64,000 nt of DNA from Histomonas meleagridis. Taxonomy: Eukaryota > Parabasalia > Tritrichomonadida > Dientamoebidae. Below, piece by piece: positions 21,582-31,040 of the stretch. The notes below the pieces were generated by a model. That model saw nothing but the letters and a program-made list of their open reading frames with translations. It had not been told where the DNA came from and did no database searches. Both the position numbers and the translations under genes were made by a program. Each line of letters begins with the position of its first letter. Within the stretch, counting starts at the first letter, position 1. Location of the stretch: positions 535,718 to 599,717 of the forward strand of contig WSYJ01000052.1 of the NCBI GenBank assembly GCA_020186115.1. The letters run 5' to 3'.

Positions 21582-23195
21582 ATGTTTGCACCACAAAATC
21601 AACAGCCAAATGTTATTGATGCAATGACTGGAAACCTTCAAGATTGGTATAATGAAGTTGATGAAGCAGTTAAAGCTTCTGAAATCATTCCGGGAAATTA
21701 TGAATACACGACAGCTACTTCTTACGGCAATGTTGGAGACATAAACGAGGGAGACACAACATACGTTGACATTTTCACGGATAGATTTAAGATTATTGGT
21801 TTAGATAATTCATATATTACTTTAGAACAAGAAGTACCAATTACCGTTCCGTCACAATCAAATCTTTTGTTTAAAGAATATTATGTCGGTTATAAATGTT
21901 CATGCGATGCTATAGACCAATACAGAATTTATTCAAACACAGATAAAATTCAAGACGTTCATAACGCAAGGTATGAATGGTTCATGCTTTCTAATTCATT
22001 ATCTGATGAAGCTAAAGCCGGTAATGATTGTTTCGCAACTATTGATAAAATCAGAGCTCATGATTCAATGGTTCCTGGCGTTTACTGTGACTTTAGCGCT
22101 ATTACCTCAGCAAAAGAAGTTATAGTTAAGATTCCATTAAGAATTCCAATAAGTTATTTCTTAATGTTGTTTAATATGCGATATTATCCAAACTGGAGCG
22201 GCAAGCTTTCAATCGAACTGATGCCTTCATATCAAAATATTGTTATTGCTCCTGTATGCGATCATGAATCATTAGTTGCTGCAAAAGCTGTAGTTGAAGG
22301 AGATTATTTATGCGACCTTGGATTTAGAAATGTTAATGAATCAGTAAAGAGCAACATTAAAGCAACAGCAGGAAGCGGTTCAACAACTTACGCAACGATG
22401 GATGCACCTCAAAAATTCATTTGCAACAGTCAAGTTACAAAAGATGTTAAAATTAAGCTTGCAACATATCTTTTGAAAATGGATGTGTTTAATGCTCTTG
22501 CTGCAAAATATATTCAAGTTCCGATGCTATTTCCAATTCACGTTTGTCAAGTAAGAGATTTCACACAACCACACGGAAGTAATTCAACAAGTGCTCCAAC
22601 ATCATTTAACACAGCAGCAACAATAGGACTTAAACATTGTGATACTATGTTTACTGTATTCAGACAAAGTCAATATTCACGTACATGCTTCTTGAATCCA
22701 CAAATAAGATATAGTTTTAATATTGACGGTAAAATTTATCCGAGAGAAGCATATGAAACCGTTGATGACCCAAGAAATCTTAATATGTTACTTTGATGCT
22801 GTAAATCTTAATGGAAGTCTTTTGAGTTCATTAGCAAAAGATATTAAAACGTCAGTTCAACCGTATTATTACAAGAACACATATAATGCTTCAGGCGTTA
22901 ATACTCAAACAAGAGCTTGGCATGGTAAAGATAATTCTAATTTCTTCATAGGGTTACCGTTCGCTGAAGGTGAGGACTTCATGGTGGAATATCAACCACT
23001 GGAACAGTTCAGATTGAATTATTCGGAGATAGATTAGCTAATACCGCAATGAAAAATGTAACGTATATCGCACCAACAGGAATATACTTTGAAGACGCAT
23101 TATTGAAAGTTAGAGCAATGAAACCTGACGGTAGAAGTCAAATTGAAATTACCAACGCAAGCATCGAGCAGATAATTGCAGGAGGAGCAAGATAA
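21582..23195 (+). pseudogene. Candidate major capsid protein (double jelly-roll), two frameshifts
   Basis: About 535 codons in three overlapping frames. Frame 1 (404 aa) is beta-rich, with PLRIPISYFLMLFNMRYY and WSGKLSIELMPSYQNIVIAP, patterns that recall Polinton and adenovirus-like major capsid proteins. It shifts near 22790 and coding continues (YFDAVNLNGSLLSSLAKDI). It shifts again near 23000 and resumes as TGTVQIELFGDRLANTAMKN, ending IEQIIAGGAR at TAA. Length, beta-rich character, and its place in a Maverick with a penton candidate and packaging ATPase support the capsid call; no catalytic signature can confirm it. It is the best-preserved large virion gene except for two indels. Confidence 0.6.
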
Positions 23196-23306
23196 AAATA
23201 ATGTTTGAATTGTTTAATGTATCATTTATTTTTGAAGGTTAAAAAATCACAAAAAAGTTAACCTTTCAGTAACTCGAGCAAACATGCAATATTCATGTCA
23301 AATCAT

Positions 23307-23397
23307 CCGAAAAATGCTCATTTTATCCGTTTCGTTGAGGGTTAGAAAAAGGGTTCATTTTTTTATTTTTTTAACCCTCAAAATTTAAATGGTACTT
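23307..23397. terminator. Convergent-junction hairpin repeat, copy 1
   Basis: Between the convergent capsid gene and the 23399-23752 gene. GAGGGTTA at 23337 pairs with TAACCCTC around an A/T-rich loop. The surrounding AATGCTCATTTT, TCCGTTTCGTTGAGGGTT and GGTACTTTTT are shared with copies at 33929-33999 and 36383-36476. A bidirectional termination or insulating role is inferred from position. Confidence 0.5.
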
Positions 23398-23398
23398 T

Positions 23399-23752
23399 TT
23401 AACATTTAACGCCAAAATTATTTGGTAATTCGTCTTCACCATCAGCAACTGTAATTTCACAATTGCCTGGATTCCACATCAAAATAAATCTTCCTTTTGC
23501 AGTATTTGGTATTGGTTCGTAAATCTTAACATTTATTCCACAATAGACATTATATAATGATTCCAAACCGAAGCGTTTCGCTCTTTTAAACATTTCAGGA
23601 CGTACAGCAATGACATATTTATATATTACGCAATCATTAATGTAGAAATAAATATTTTCTATAAACGGTAATTGTTTTGTTGTTATCTTTTTATTTAATT
23701 TTAGATGTTTGATGTAATCGAAAATATTTAATGGAATCAGAGATTCTTCCAT
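23399..23752 (-). CDS. E1 hypothetical protein C (117 aa)
   Basis: Not recognised. Intact 117-aa frame whose start lies in a TTATTAAATGG context (TAAATG motif). A Lys-rich middle is followed by beta-rich sequence ending FILMWNPGNCEITVADG...FGVKC. I looked for the His, Asp/Glu, Cys order of an adenain-like protease, often found in Polintons, and did not find it. Divergently paired with the 23790 gene across a 37-bp spacer. Confidence 0.55.
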   Translation of the reverse strand: MEESLIPLNIFDYIKHLKLNKKITTKQLPFIENIYFYINDCVIYKYVIAVRPEMFKRAKRFGLESLYNVYCGINVKIYEPIPNTAKGRFILMWNPGNCEITVADGEDELPNNFGVKC

Positions 23753-23789
23753 TTAATAACAGTAAAAATAATTTTTTATCACTTAAAAA

Positions 23790-24347
23790 ATGTCAGTTCC
23801 TAAAAGTAGTGTTTTATCTTGCAATCGAGGATTTCTTGCAAGAGTCGGAACAAATTTAAATTCTCCGAAACAAAGTCAAAGTCAAAACGTTAATGTTGTA
23901 GTTAAAGGAGTGCCAATGCAATATCAAGAAACGTCTGAAGAACCGGAAATTAAAGAACGTTCGATTGAAACAGCTAATGAAACTTTAACTAATCTTGAAA
24001 AAGTAATTCACGACAAAGATATGTTGATTCAGGCATTAGTATTATGTTTGGATATTGTAGAAAATAATCCTCTGATTGTTAATAAATATGTCATCGCGGA
24101 AGAAAGAGAGTTAGTAAAATTAATTCAATTATTATGTGATACAGAAGAAGTTGAATTACTTAAAGCTGATCAAGAAGCCGGTTGTTGTAAAAGCTCAACG
24201 CTAGATTACGTTTCAAAAATATATGTGAAGAAAGACGGTAATACTTATAATTTGAAATATAATTACTCTGATGTATGCCAATTTCTTTCGGAAAGAAAAA
24301 TAAGCACAAAATTTGTGAAAAGTTCAGGAAAAATAACTTATAAATAA
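23790..24347 (+). CDS. E1 hypothetical protein D (185 aa)
   Basis: Intact frame of 185 aa, one of the few undamaged E1 genes. Residues 1-50 are Ser/Asn/Gln-rich and probably disordered. Residues ~55-125 are helical and acidic (EKVIHDKDMLIQALVLCLDI). The C-terminal third (KIYVKKDGNTYNLKYNYSDV, then FLSERKIST) looks like a compact alpha/beta fold with a CC pair at EAGCCKSS. No family recognised. The ATG follows ATCACTTAAAAA. It ends 43 bp from the convergent KilA-N gene. Confidence 0.6.
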   Translation: MSVPKSSVLSCNRGFLARVGTNLNSPKQSQSQNVNVVVKGVPMQYQETSEEPEIKERSIETANETLTNLEKVIHDKDMLIQALVLCLDIVENNPLIVNKYVIAEERELVKLIQLLCDTEEVELLKADQEAGCCKSSTLDYVSKIYVKKDGNTYNLKYNYSDVCQFLSERKISTKFVKSSGKITYK

Positions 24348-24350
24348 ATG

Positions 24351-24382
24351 CTACCTAACAAATATAACAAAAAAAATTCGAG
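24351..24382. promoter_or_regulatory. CCTAACA...ATTCGAGAAAGC intergenic motif
   Basis: CTACCTAACA, a short A-rich gap, then AAAATTCGAGAAAGC lies between convergent gene ends. The inverse motif (GGCTTTCTCGAATTTTTTTT, then TTAGGTTAAG) follows the E2 gene at ~63903, and E2's tandem repeats contain it three more times. It may be a 3'-end or replication-linked element specific to this Maverick family. Confidence 0.4.
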
Positions 24383-24390
24383 AAAGCTAT

Positions 24391-25068
24391 TCATTTTTCA
24401 TTCATATCTATAATTTCTTTCTTCAAATATTTTGTCAATTCTTCTACATCTTCATTTTCAGCTAATTTAAAATATTCTTTTGTATTCTCAACAAATTCAT
24501 ATTCTAAATCTTCTATACGCCAAATTAATTTTCTTTCTATCTCAAACATATTATTTACTTCTATTGTCATTAATATTCTTGTATTTGTGCCATAAGCTCC
24601 GAATCTCTTTTTAAGATTCCATGTTCTACCAATTTTATATATACTTGTTCCTAAATATTTTTCCGGCTGAACTAAATATATAAATCCTTTCATTTTGTTT
24701 TCAACTGATGAAGTTTTTATTTTTTTAGGAATTGCATAACAATTTGAGATATAATAACCTATCAAAGGATTTGACCAACAAAGAATAACATTAATTAAAT
24801 CAGTTGATATATAAGTTCCTCTTAATTCATTTTTTACATTGTTATATATTTTGAATTTTTCAGGAAACATATTTTTTAATTCTTGACCGCCTTTTGTTTC
24901 ATTCCATTTTTTGAATCTTGAGCCTAATTGTTCGCAAATTTTTGTTGCATTAACTTTGTCATCTTTAACTGAATATATCATATCAATTCCAAGATAATTG
25001 ACTAATATAAAATTTTCTGTATAGACATGTATGATATTAAGTTTTTTATTATCAAAATCATGTGACAT
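24391..25068 (-). CDS. KilA-N plus GIY-YIG-like (T5orf172-type) protein
   Basis: 225 aa, intact. Residues ~30-110 (YSVKDDKVNATKICEQLG, FKKWNETKGGQELKNMF, then STDLINVILCWSNP) match the KilA-N DNA-binding fold (a ..NATKLC....K....W......). Residues ~128-175 (GFIYLVQPEKYLGTSIYKIG, RTWNLKKRFGAYG) match the GIY-YIG-like T5orf172/MUG113 pattern of Y.i..........KIG.t.....R. This two-domain design is common in large DNA viruses and phages and probably binds or nicks DNA, perhaps for homing or regulation. The start is in TTTATATAAAATG. It is separated from the polymerase gene by ~110 bp. Confidence 0.8.
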   Translation of the reverse strand: MSHDFDNKKLNIIHVYTENFILVNYLGIDMIYSVKDDKVNATKICEQLGSRFKKWNETKGGQELKNMFPEKFKIYNNVKNELRGTYISTDLINVILCWSNPLIGYYISNCYAIPKKIKTSSVENKMKGFIYLVQPEKYLGTSIYKIGRTWNLKKRFGAYGTNTRILMTIEVNNMFEIERKLIWRIEDLEYEFVENTKEYFKLAENEDVEELTKYLKKEIIDMNEK

Positions 25069-25180
25069 TTTATATAAATTAAAAAAATAAATTTTTTAAA
25101 AATTAAGCTTATTTTTTTATTTTGTCAAATCAGCCAAAAATCAATAGTTTGCAGCAGTAAATCAAAAATACATTTTATTT

Positions 25181-27389
25181 TTAGCTCATACTCATTAACT
25201 TCTTTATTGGATCACTTGAATTTTCACAGTATTCTTTAATCTTCGGTGTGCAATGGTAATAATAACTTCCATCGACACACTTACCAATAAAATTTTCGGG
25301 AGATTTAAAATATATCTCGGTGAAAACATGTTCAATCTTAAACTTACCGAGTTCATTACCAATAAATCCTTTATCTTTCAATAACATAAAATCTTCTTCT
25401 GATATTAACGCAGAATCAACTTTGGAGTAATAGACTTTCACAAGATTATTTATCAAACCCATTTTGTTATTAAAATTATCTAAAACACTTTTCGCAAATT
25501 GTGGATAAGTGAAATTTTCAACAAACGGATTGACTGTATCAACAAATCCTGAAATTCCATCTGCATTATAAGTGTATTTTAATACATAAGGAGCGAATTC
25601 ATCAATATACTTATTAACGTTATTTACAAATTTATGTTTTATAATTTTTGGTTTTTGAATCGAAAATCCCCAGCAGCTATTCATCAAAAATTTCAATGTT
25701 GTTGACAATTTATCTTTTCCCAATAATTTGGCTTTCATTCTTGCATCATATAATTTTTCTATTAACTCTTTTACCTTTGTGTTTTCTTCTTTAAACTTTC
25801 CGTTAGCATCAGGTAATCCAGCAGGAATTGATTGAACACTTGACATATACGCACCGCATTGATCAATATAATAAAGTTTTTGTTTTAGATAAATCTTACT
25901 CCAAATAATTTTTGGAAAATGAATTTCAGACCTTATTTTATCTGCAATCTCTCCGGAAAATGAATATACATTATCAAAACATCCAAATTCGAACATTATC
26001 TTATGCATCAGCTTAGAAAATTTATAATATCTTGATACATTAATTCTTTTTCTTAATTTCAACGAATCAATAACTTCTTGAAGTTCTTTTAATCTCTCCG
26101 GGATTTCATTTTCTTCTGGAATGTATCCAAAGAAACTTTTTGTTTGAGGCGTCTGCTGGAGCAGACTTGTCTGCGACTTAACTTTTTTAGAATAAATCGA
26201 TAAAGGTTTTTTATCAGTAACAAATATTTTTCTATAAGAATTAAATGTTTTTTTTTTTTTTTTTCTATAACTCCATGAAAGCTTATTTATTGTTTGTTGA
26301 TTCATTGGAATTAAAAGTTTATGTTGTATCATTAAATAAACCAAGCTTCTTATACCAAGTGATTTTTTAGAAAATGAATATCTTTTATCATCAAATTTTA
26401 ATAACATCATTTTTCTGTTATGATTTTTAAATCTTGAATCAGCATTTATTTTATCATAATTCTTTATATAACATTCCGATACATTAACTTTAGAATTTAG
26501 CATATAGTGATCTTCAATAATTATTAGTTTTATTTCTCTGTTGTAATTTTCGCCAAATACCTTTCTTGATGTATTTTTAGTTTCTGAATAAAATATTTTG
26601 ACTTCAATTTTGATTTTTTAATAAATCAGAAATTCTTTTTAACTCACTTCTTGGAACAGTTCGCGTTTGAATAAAACTCTTCAGTAATTCTAACTCATCT
26701 TCTTTCAATACTTCTGAAGCAATAAATGCTTGAATTAAACATGATTCATTTATATTAGAATCATTAACGTCTGTAAATATTCCAAATTTTCTTAAATCAA
26801 TATCTGACGTGTTGATATAAGGAAAGAATCCTGGATTTATTCTCTTTCCTTTTTTGAAATCTTTAAATTCAAAATGAATGGTTTTAATAAATAACATATG
26901 TTCAAACACAACATCGTTCGTATCACCAATCACTCTTTCATTATTTAATCCAGCACGTAAAAATTCAACTGTATTTTTGTTTGCATGCAAATATTGTTCT
27001 CTTCCGTCTTCATCAATTAAAGTCATTTTAATATCTTTATTAATTTTAGGTCCTGCTGTTTCAATCGCATACATCAAAGCAGAAAGAAATGTATCAATAC
27101 TTGATTTGTTTTCAAACGTAAAATCTTTTTGTTTCATTAAATTTTTTGTCAATTTATTTGTTAAATTAAATACTTCACGTTTAAAATCTTCTGATTCATT
27201 TTTGAAAAATCCATCTTTCTTTTTACTGAAACGTTCGAATGAATCTTTATTTTTCGGTTCATTATCACTTAAAGGAAGATTCATTAAATTATTAATTTCT
27301 TCTGGGATGTATTCTGCTCTTCCTCTTGATATTCTATATCTTAACTGATTAACACTTAATCTTATATGATTTTTGATATTGTTCGTCAT
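25181..27389 (-). pseudogene. Maverick family B DNA polymerase, frameshifted
   Basis: Replicates the element; Maverick polymerases are of the protein-primed B type. Two frames join near 26604: MTNNIKNHIRLSVNQLRYRI...SDLLKNQN, then KIEVKIFYSETKNTSRKVFG and on. Palm motif A is YIDQCGAYMSSVQSIP, motif B KDKLSTTLKFLMNSCWG, and the motif C region YYSKVDSALI has Lys where the first Asp of DTDS is expected. About 735 codons in total, short for the family, with no clear exonuclease motifs. Further coding (NLFEKYGFYFTRKILFIK) is visible upstream in another frame near 27400-27480, so the true start may be earlier. Contains A17 (26248-26264, five lysines) and a palindromic insert at 26150-26180. A relic homologue at 57218-57956 lacks both. 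Confidence 0.8.
26148..26180 (-). repeat. In-frame palindromic insert in the polymerase gene
   Basis: GTCTGCT/AGCAGAC (26151-26166, 7-bp stem, GG loop) overlaps GCAGAC/GTCTGC (26161-26174). It encodes SQTSLLQQTP between VK and TKSF. The polymerase relic at 57.56 kb reads RVKYTKSF with no such segment, so about 30 bp were gained in frame. The sequence matches the insert at 35861 with paired changes (GCAGAC to GCAAGAC in all three stem copies). Confidence 0.8.
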
Positions 27390-27503
27390 AAACCTCCCAA
27401 GTGGAGTTGGTTATTTTTATAAACAAAATTTTTCTGGTAAAGTAAAATCCGTATTTTTCGAATAAATTTCTAACTTCTTTTTTTTTTAATTTTTAGATAT
27501 TTA

Positions 27504-28376
27504 TCAAAGAAATAAAAATAATTTTTTAAAACTAAGTTTATCATTAAACTTTGTTCCCGAATTATTTGAAAAATACTCTTTAACAAAATCATTAATATTC
27601 TCTTTATCTTCTATTTCATCGACTTCTTCTTGAATCCTTTTAATTTCATCTTGTAATCTTTCTTCCGCTTCTTTTCTTCTATCTTCTATATCTTCTAATG
27701 AATATTCATATTCTTTCATCAATTTTTCACATTTATCACATTTCAGTGAATGATACTTAGCGTTGAAATTATAAACTTCAGCCGAAAAATTCATTGAAGC
27801 TTCAATAACTTTATCAACATCATACATTTCAATATTAAACTCATTAAATTCCTTTCCTCTTAAATCTTTATTTTTAATTCGCCAGCAATACTCAGCTAAT
27901 AATTTATAAAAATCATCAATTATCTTTAATTCAGACCTTTTACGTAATTTTAAGGCATCAGCATTATATGTTAATGCTTTACGTTCGAGTGCTGAGTGAT
28001 TACAAGAAAAGGTTTGAGTTTTTTCTGTTGATTTTTCTGATTAACGCTTTTATTTCTGTTGAATCATTTTTTCAATCTCGATTATTGTAAAACTTTTAAC
28101 TGAAACATCAAGAGTTAATTTCGGTATATTTACAGCAGGAATTGATTTCGCAGATCTGAAAATTTGCTCTAAATATTGTTGGTTTCTTTTTAAGTTAACT
28201 TCAACGGCAAGCTGATGATTTAAAATTTTATTTTTATATTCTTTGATAGTATTAGCATAATCATTAATTGAATCATCAATTTTATTTGTAATCTTTATAT
28301 TATTTAATTTAGTTAAGCATTAAGCAGATATTTGATTTTCGGAAACGAGTGTGTAACATAAATTTTTCATTGACAT
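27504..28376 (-). pseudogene. E1 helical protein E, frameshifted
   Basis: Starts at ATG 28376 (MSMKNLCYTLVSENQISA) after TATATAAA and shifts near 28320 to LTKLNNIKITNKIDDSINDY, then VEVNLKRNQQYLEQIF. It shifts again near 28040 to CNHSALERKALTYNADALK and continues through KCDKCEKLMKEYEYSLEDIE, ending near 27504. About 285 codons of mostly helical, charged sequence with a CDKCEK pair. No family recognised. It is head to head with the 28472 gene and upstream of, and possibly once continuous with, the polymerase: a run of ten A separates the two frames near 27478-27487. Confidence 0.5.
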
Positions 28377-28471
28377 TTTATATAGAAATTAAAAAAATAA
28401 ATTTTTTGAAAATTAGCATTATTTTTTTAAAGTTAATTTTTATTTTTTTTATTTTTTATTTAATATATAAA
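28377..28471. promoter_or_regulatory. Divergent promoter between protein E and 28472 genes
   Basis: 95 bp of almost pure A/T. Both outer edges have TATATAAA directly at the ATG, preceded by long T runs on the coding strand (ATTTTTTTAATTT on the minus side, TTTTTTTATTTTTTATTTAA on the plus side). Typical of the proposed Maverick promoter layout. Confidence 0.4.
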
Positions 28472-28795
28472 ATGGAAAGATTTTTTGATATAAAGAAAAT
28501 AAATGAAAATATTGACGAAGAAATAGAAACTGCAAAAATTCATTTAAATGAATTATATATTCATTTAATGACTATATTTATTGTAGAAAATGATTTAATA
28601 GAAAAATCACCATTAGAAATTTGTAAACAATATTTAGAAATTAACGAACCGAAGGATAAAAGAAGTAAAAAGAATAAAAATATTATTGCAGAACAACATA
28701 AAAAAATAAATGAAGTGTTAATTTATGTGAATGAATCATTAAAAAGAATTCGCGATATTATTGCCGAAATACAGCTAACAGAGAATCAGATATAA
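28472..28795 (+). CDS. E1 hypothetical helical protein F (107 aa)
   Basis: I place the start at ATG 28472 (MERFFDIKKINENIDEEIE), directly after AATATATAAA. The frame is open upstream to 28349, but that part is A/T-only sequence. 107 aa, acidic, all helical with coiled-coil character (EQHKKINEVLIYVNESLKRI). Its last 38 bp overlap the end of the convergent fibre gene. Unrecognised. Confidence 0.55.
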   Translation: MERFFDIKKINENIDEEIETAKIHLNELYIHLMTIFIVENDLIEKSPLEICKQYLEINEPKDKRSKKNKNIIAEQHKKINEVLIYVNESLKRIRDIIAEIQLTENQI

Positions 28796-29703
28796 TAGCG
28801 GTGACTTTTCCAATAATCATATTATTTATTTTTGCCGTTAATGGTGTTTCGTCATCTAATATAGTTTCATCATAAAGCACTGTATCGCCAATATTATATT
28901 TTGATGAATCAGTAACTTTAAAATAATAATCTCCGTGAGTTGCAAAATCAATTGTATCTTGATTAATCGATATGTCTTGTTTAATTGTGTCTCCTATTTG
29001 AAAAATTTCACCAGAGTTATGTTTTGCTGTACAAATTCCGATAAATTCTTTATAAGTTCCTGATGATTTAACACTAGGAATACAATTAGTAGAATCAGTA
29101 ACTGAAGTATAATTATTATTATTTAATTTATATACGTTACCTGTTATAAATACAGGAGAGCCAATATCAAAATCATTTAATGTTAATGTTTCGTCTATCG
29201 GCGCATTATGCACAATAGTTTTATTAATCTGACCTCCACCACTACTTGATATAATAGCTTTTCTGTATGTATCATCTGATATATGCCAAAATCCTAATTC
29301 ATTTTCATATGATGCTATTCTCCAAGTATAAATACCTGGTGCTTCTGTTGAATTATTATGAAAAACGAAATCTAAAAATCTTCCTGTTTTTAATACAGAA
29401 TTTTGATAAGGAACAATATCAGCAGGTTGATGAGTATGAGATGATGGAGTAAATGTTGATGGTTTATCAGTAATATCATTATAACTATGAGTATGTGTAT
29501 TTAAAGAAAAATTATTAACAGGTATATCATTAATAGAAATACAATTTATATTACCATCAATTCCATTGAAACTAATAACACCATCATTATTATCAAGTTT
29601 ACCGAAATACATAACATTGCCGGCAGTTCTTATTCTCCAAGAATAATCACTATTTAAATCATTATTATCATGAAAGTCAATATATTGTCCAACTTCCATT
29701 ACA

Positions 29704-29857
29704 CCATCTGATTTAATAGTCGCGATTGATGGAATATTTACTGTTGAATTAGAACCTCCTCCAATACTGTTTGAAATATAATATCCGTTAATGGAATTTG
29801 CGACAAGACTACCATTAATAGCTAAATCATTATTAATAATTTCATGTGTATGATTTA
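29704..29857 (-). repeat. 154-bp intragenic duplication of 32334-32487
   Basis: Identical to 32334-32487 except one base. Both encode the module INGSLVANSINGYYISNSIG and flanks. Such identity over 2.6 kb within one gene points to gene conversion or recent duplication. Confidence 0.9.
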
Positions 29858-30041
29858 ACGAAGAGTATTTATCATCATGATTATGTGTTGTTAATGAGTA
29901 TTCATTATGAGTATGATTTAACGAAGAGTATTTATCATCATGATTATGTGTTGTTAATGAGTATTCATTATGAGTATGATTTAACGAAGAGTATTTATCA
30001 TCATGATTATGTGTTGTTAAAGAATATCTATCGTCATGATT
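29852..30041 (-). repeat. 63-bp tandem repeats in the fibre gene
   Basis: Three units with a period of exactly 63 bp (GATTTAACGAAGAG at 29852, 29915 and 29978) encode NEYSLTTHNHDDKYSSLNHTH-like 21-residue modules. Near-perfect identity suggests recent unequal exchange or slippage that changes fibre length. Confidence 0.9.
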
Positions 30042-31005
30042 ATGATATTTTAATGAGAATTCTTCAGGTATTTTTTTTTTTTTTTTTTCACAATATAAAT
30101 TACCATTAACATTTAAATCATTATCAATAGTATCATGAGTATGATTTTTTTAATGAGAAATTATCAACAGAAATATTATTAATAGAAATACAATTTATAT
30201 TACCATCAATAAATATATCACTATTTACAATAAGTTCACCATTAATAGTAATAGCATTATTAAATTCTGTATGATTATGATTTAATAAAGAATATTTATC
30301 ATCATGATTATGTGTTGTTAATGAAATATTATTAGTATCAATTCCATTAATACTATTACAACTAATATTACCATTTTTATATATACTTACATAATTGCCA
30401 TCACAAACTTTGAATCTTAGACAAGTATCAATATTATCATCAGAACCTACGTAATGTTCTATTACGCTACAATCATCTCCATTAGGCAATACACCTATTT
30501 CCATCCCTAATAGAATCACCCGGCATTGCATTAGTTCTATGAATAAACAATCCTTTATAAATATTTGTATCATCTGAATATTTACTACAATCAATATTGA
30601 TATTACGACTTGCTGTCAATATTCTACATGAAATATCATTACCTACTAATAAATCTTGTTCAATCTTAGTCCAATCGCCATATTCATTATATGATATTCC
30701 TGTTAAAGCCTTATTTATATCAGTTAAATTATCATTAGTTAAATATTGATTGTGAGTATGATTTGTTAAAGAAAAGTTATTAGTATCAATACCATTAATA
30801 GTTGTACATTCTATATTACCATTTATTTTTAAATCTTGATTAATTGACGTGTAAATTTCATAAATATCTTCTTCTTCATTTGTTTCGACATAATCTTTAT
30901 TAAAAGTAATACCTGTTAATTTATTGTTAATATTAAATATATCATTACTGATAACAGATAATTCATCTAAATCAATACCATTAATTGTTGTACATTCAAC
31001 ATTAC

Positions 31006-31040
31006 CGCGACAGCTAAAGCTATCGGAGATCAGCGATCCA
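31006..31040 (-). repeat. In-frame palindromic insert in the fibre gene
   Basis: GC-rich segment encoding SLISDSFSCRG between NG and NVECTTING. The next module of the same protein reads NGNIECTTING without it, so 33 bp were gained in frame. It holds GATAGC/GCTGTC and ATCG/CGAT arms; the layout (stem with AA at its tip, then a third half-arm) resembles the polymerase and 35861 inserts. Confidence 0.7.

Noticed and set aside
23399-23752. Adenain-like cysteine protease
   Set aside because: No ordered His, Asp/Glu, Gln, Cys set and too short.
26878-27348. 156-aa plus-strand ORF
   Set aside because: Antisense shadow of the polymerase gene.
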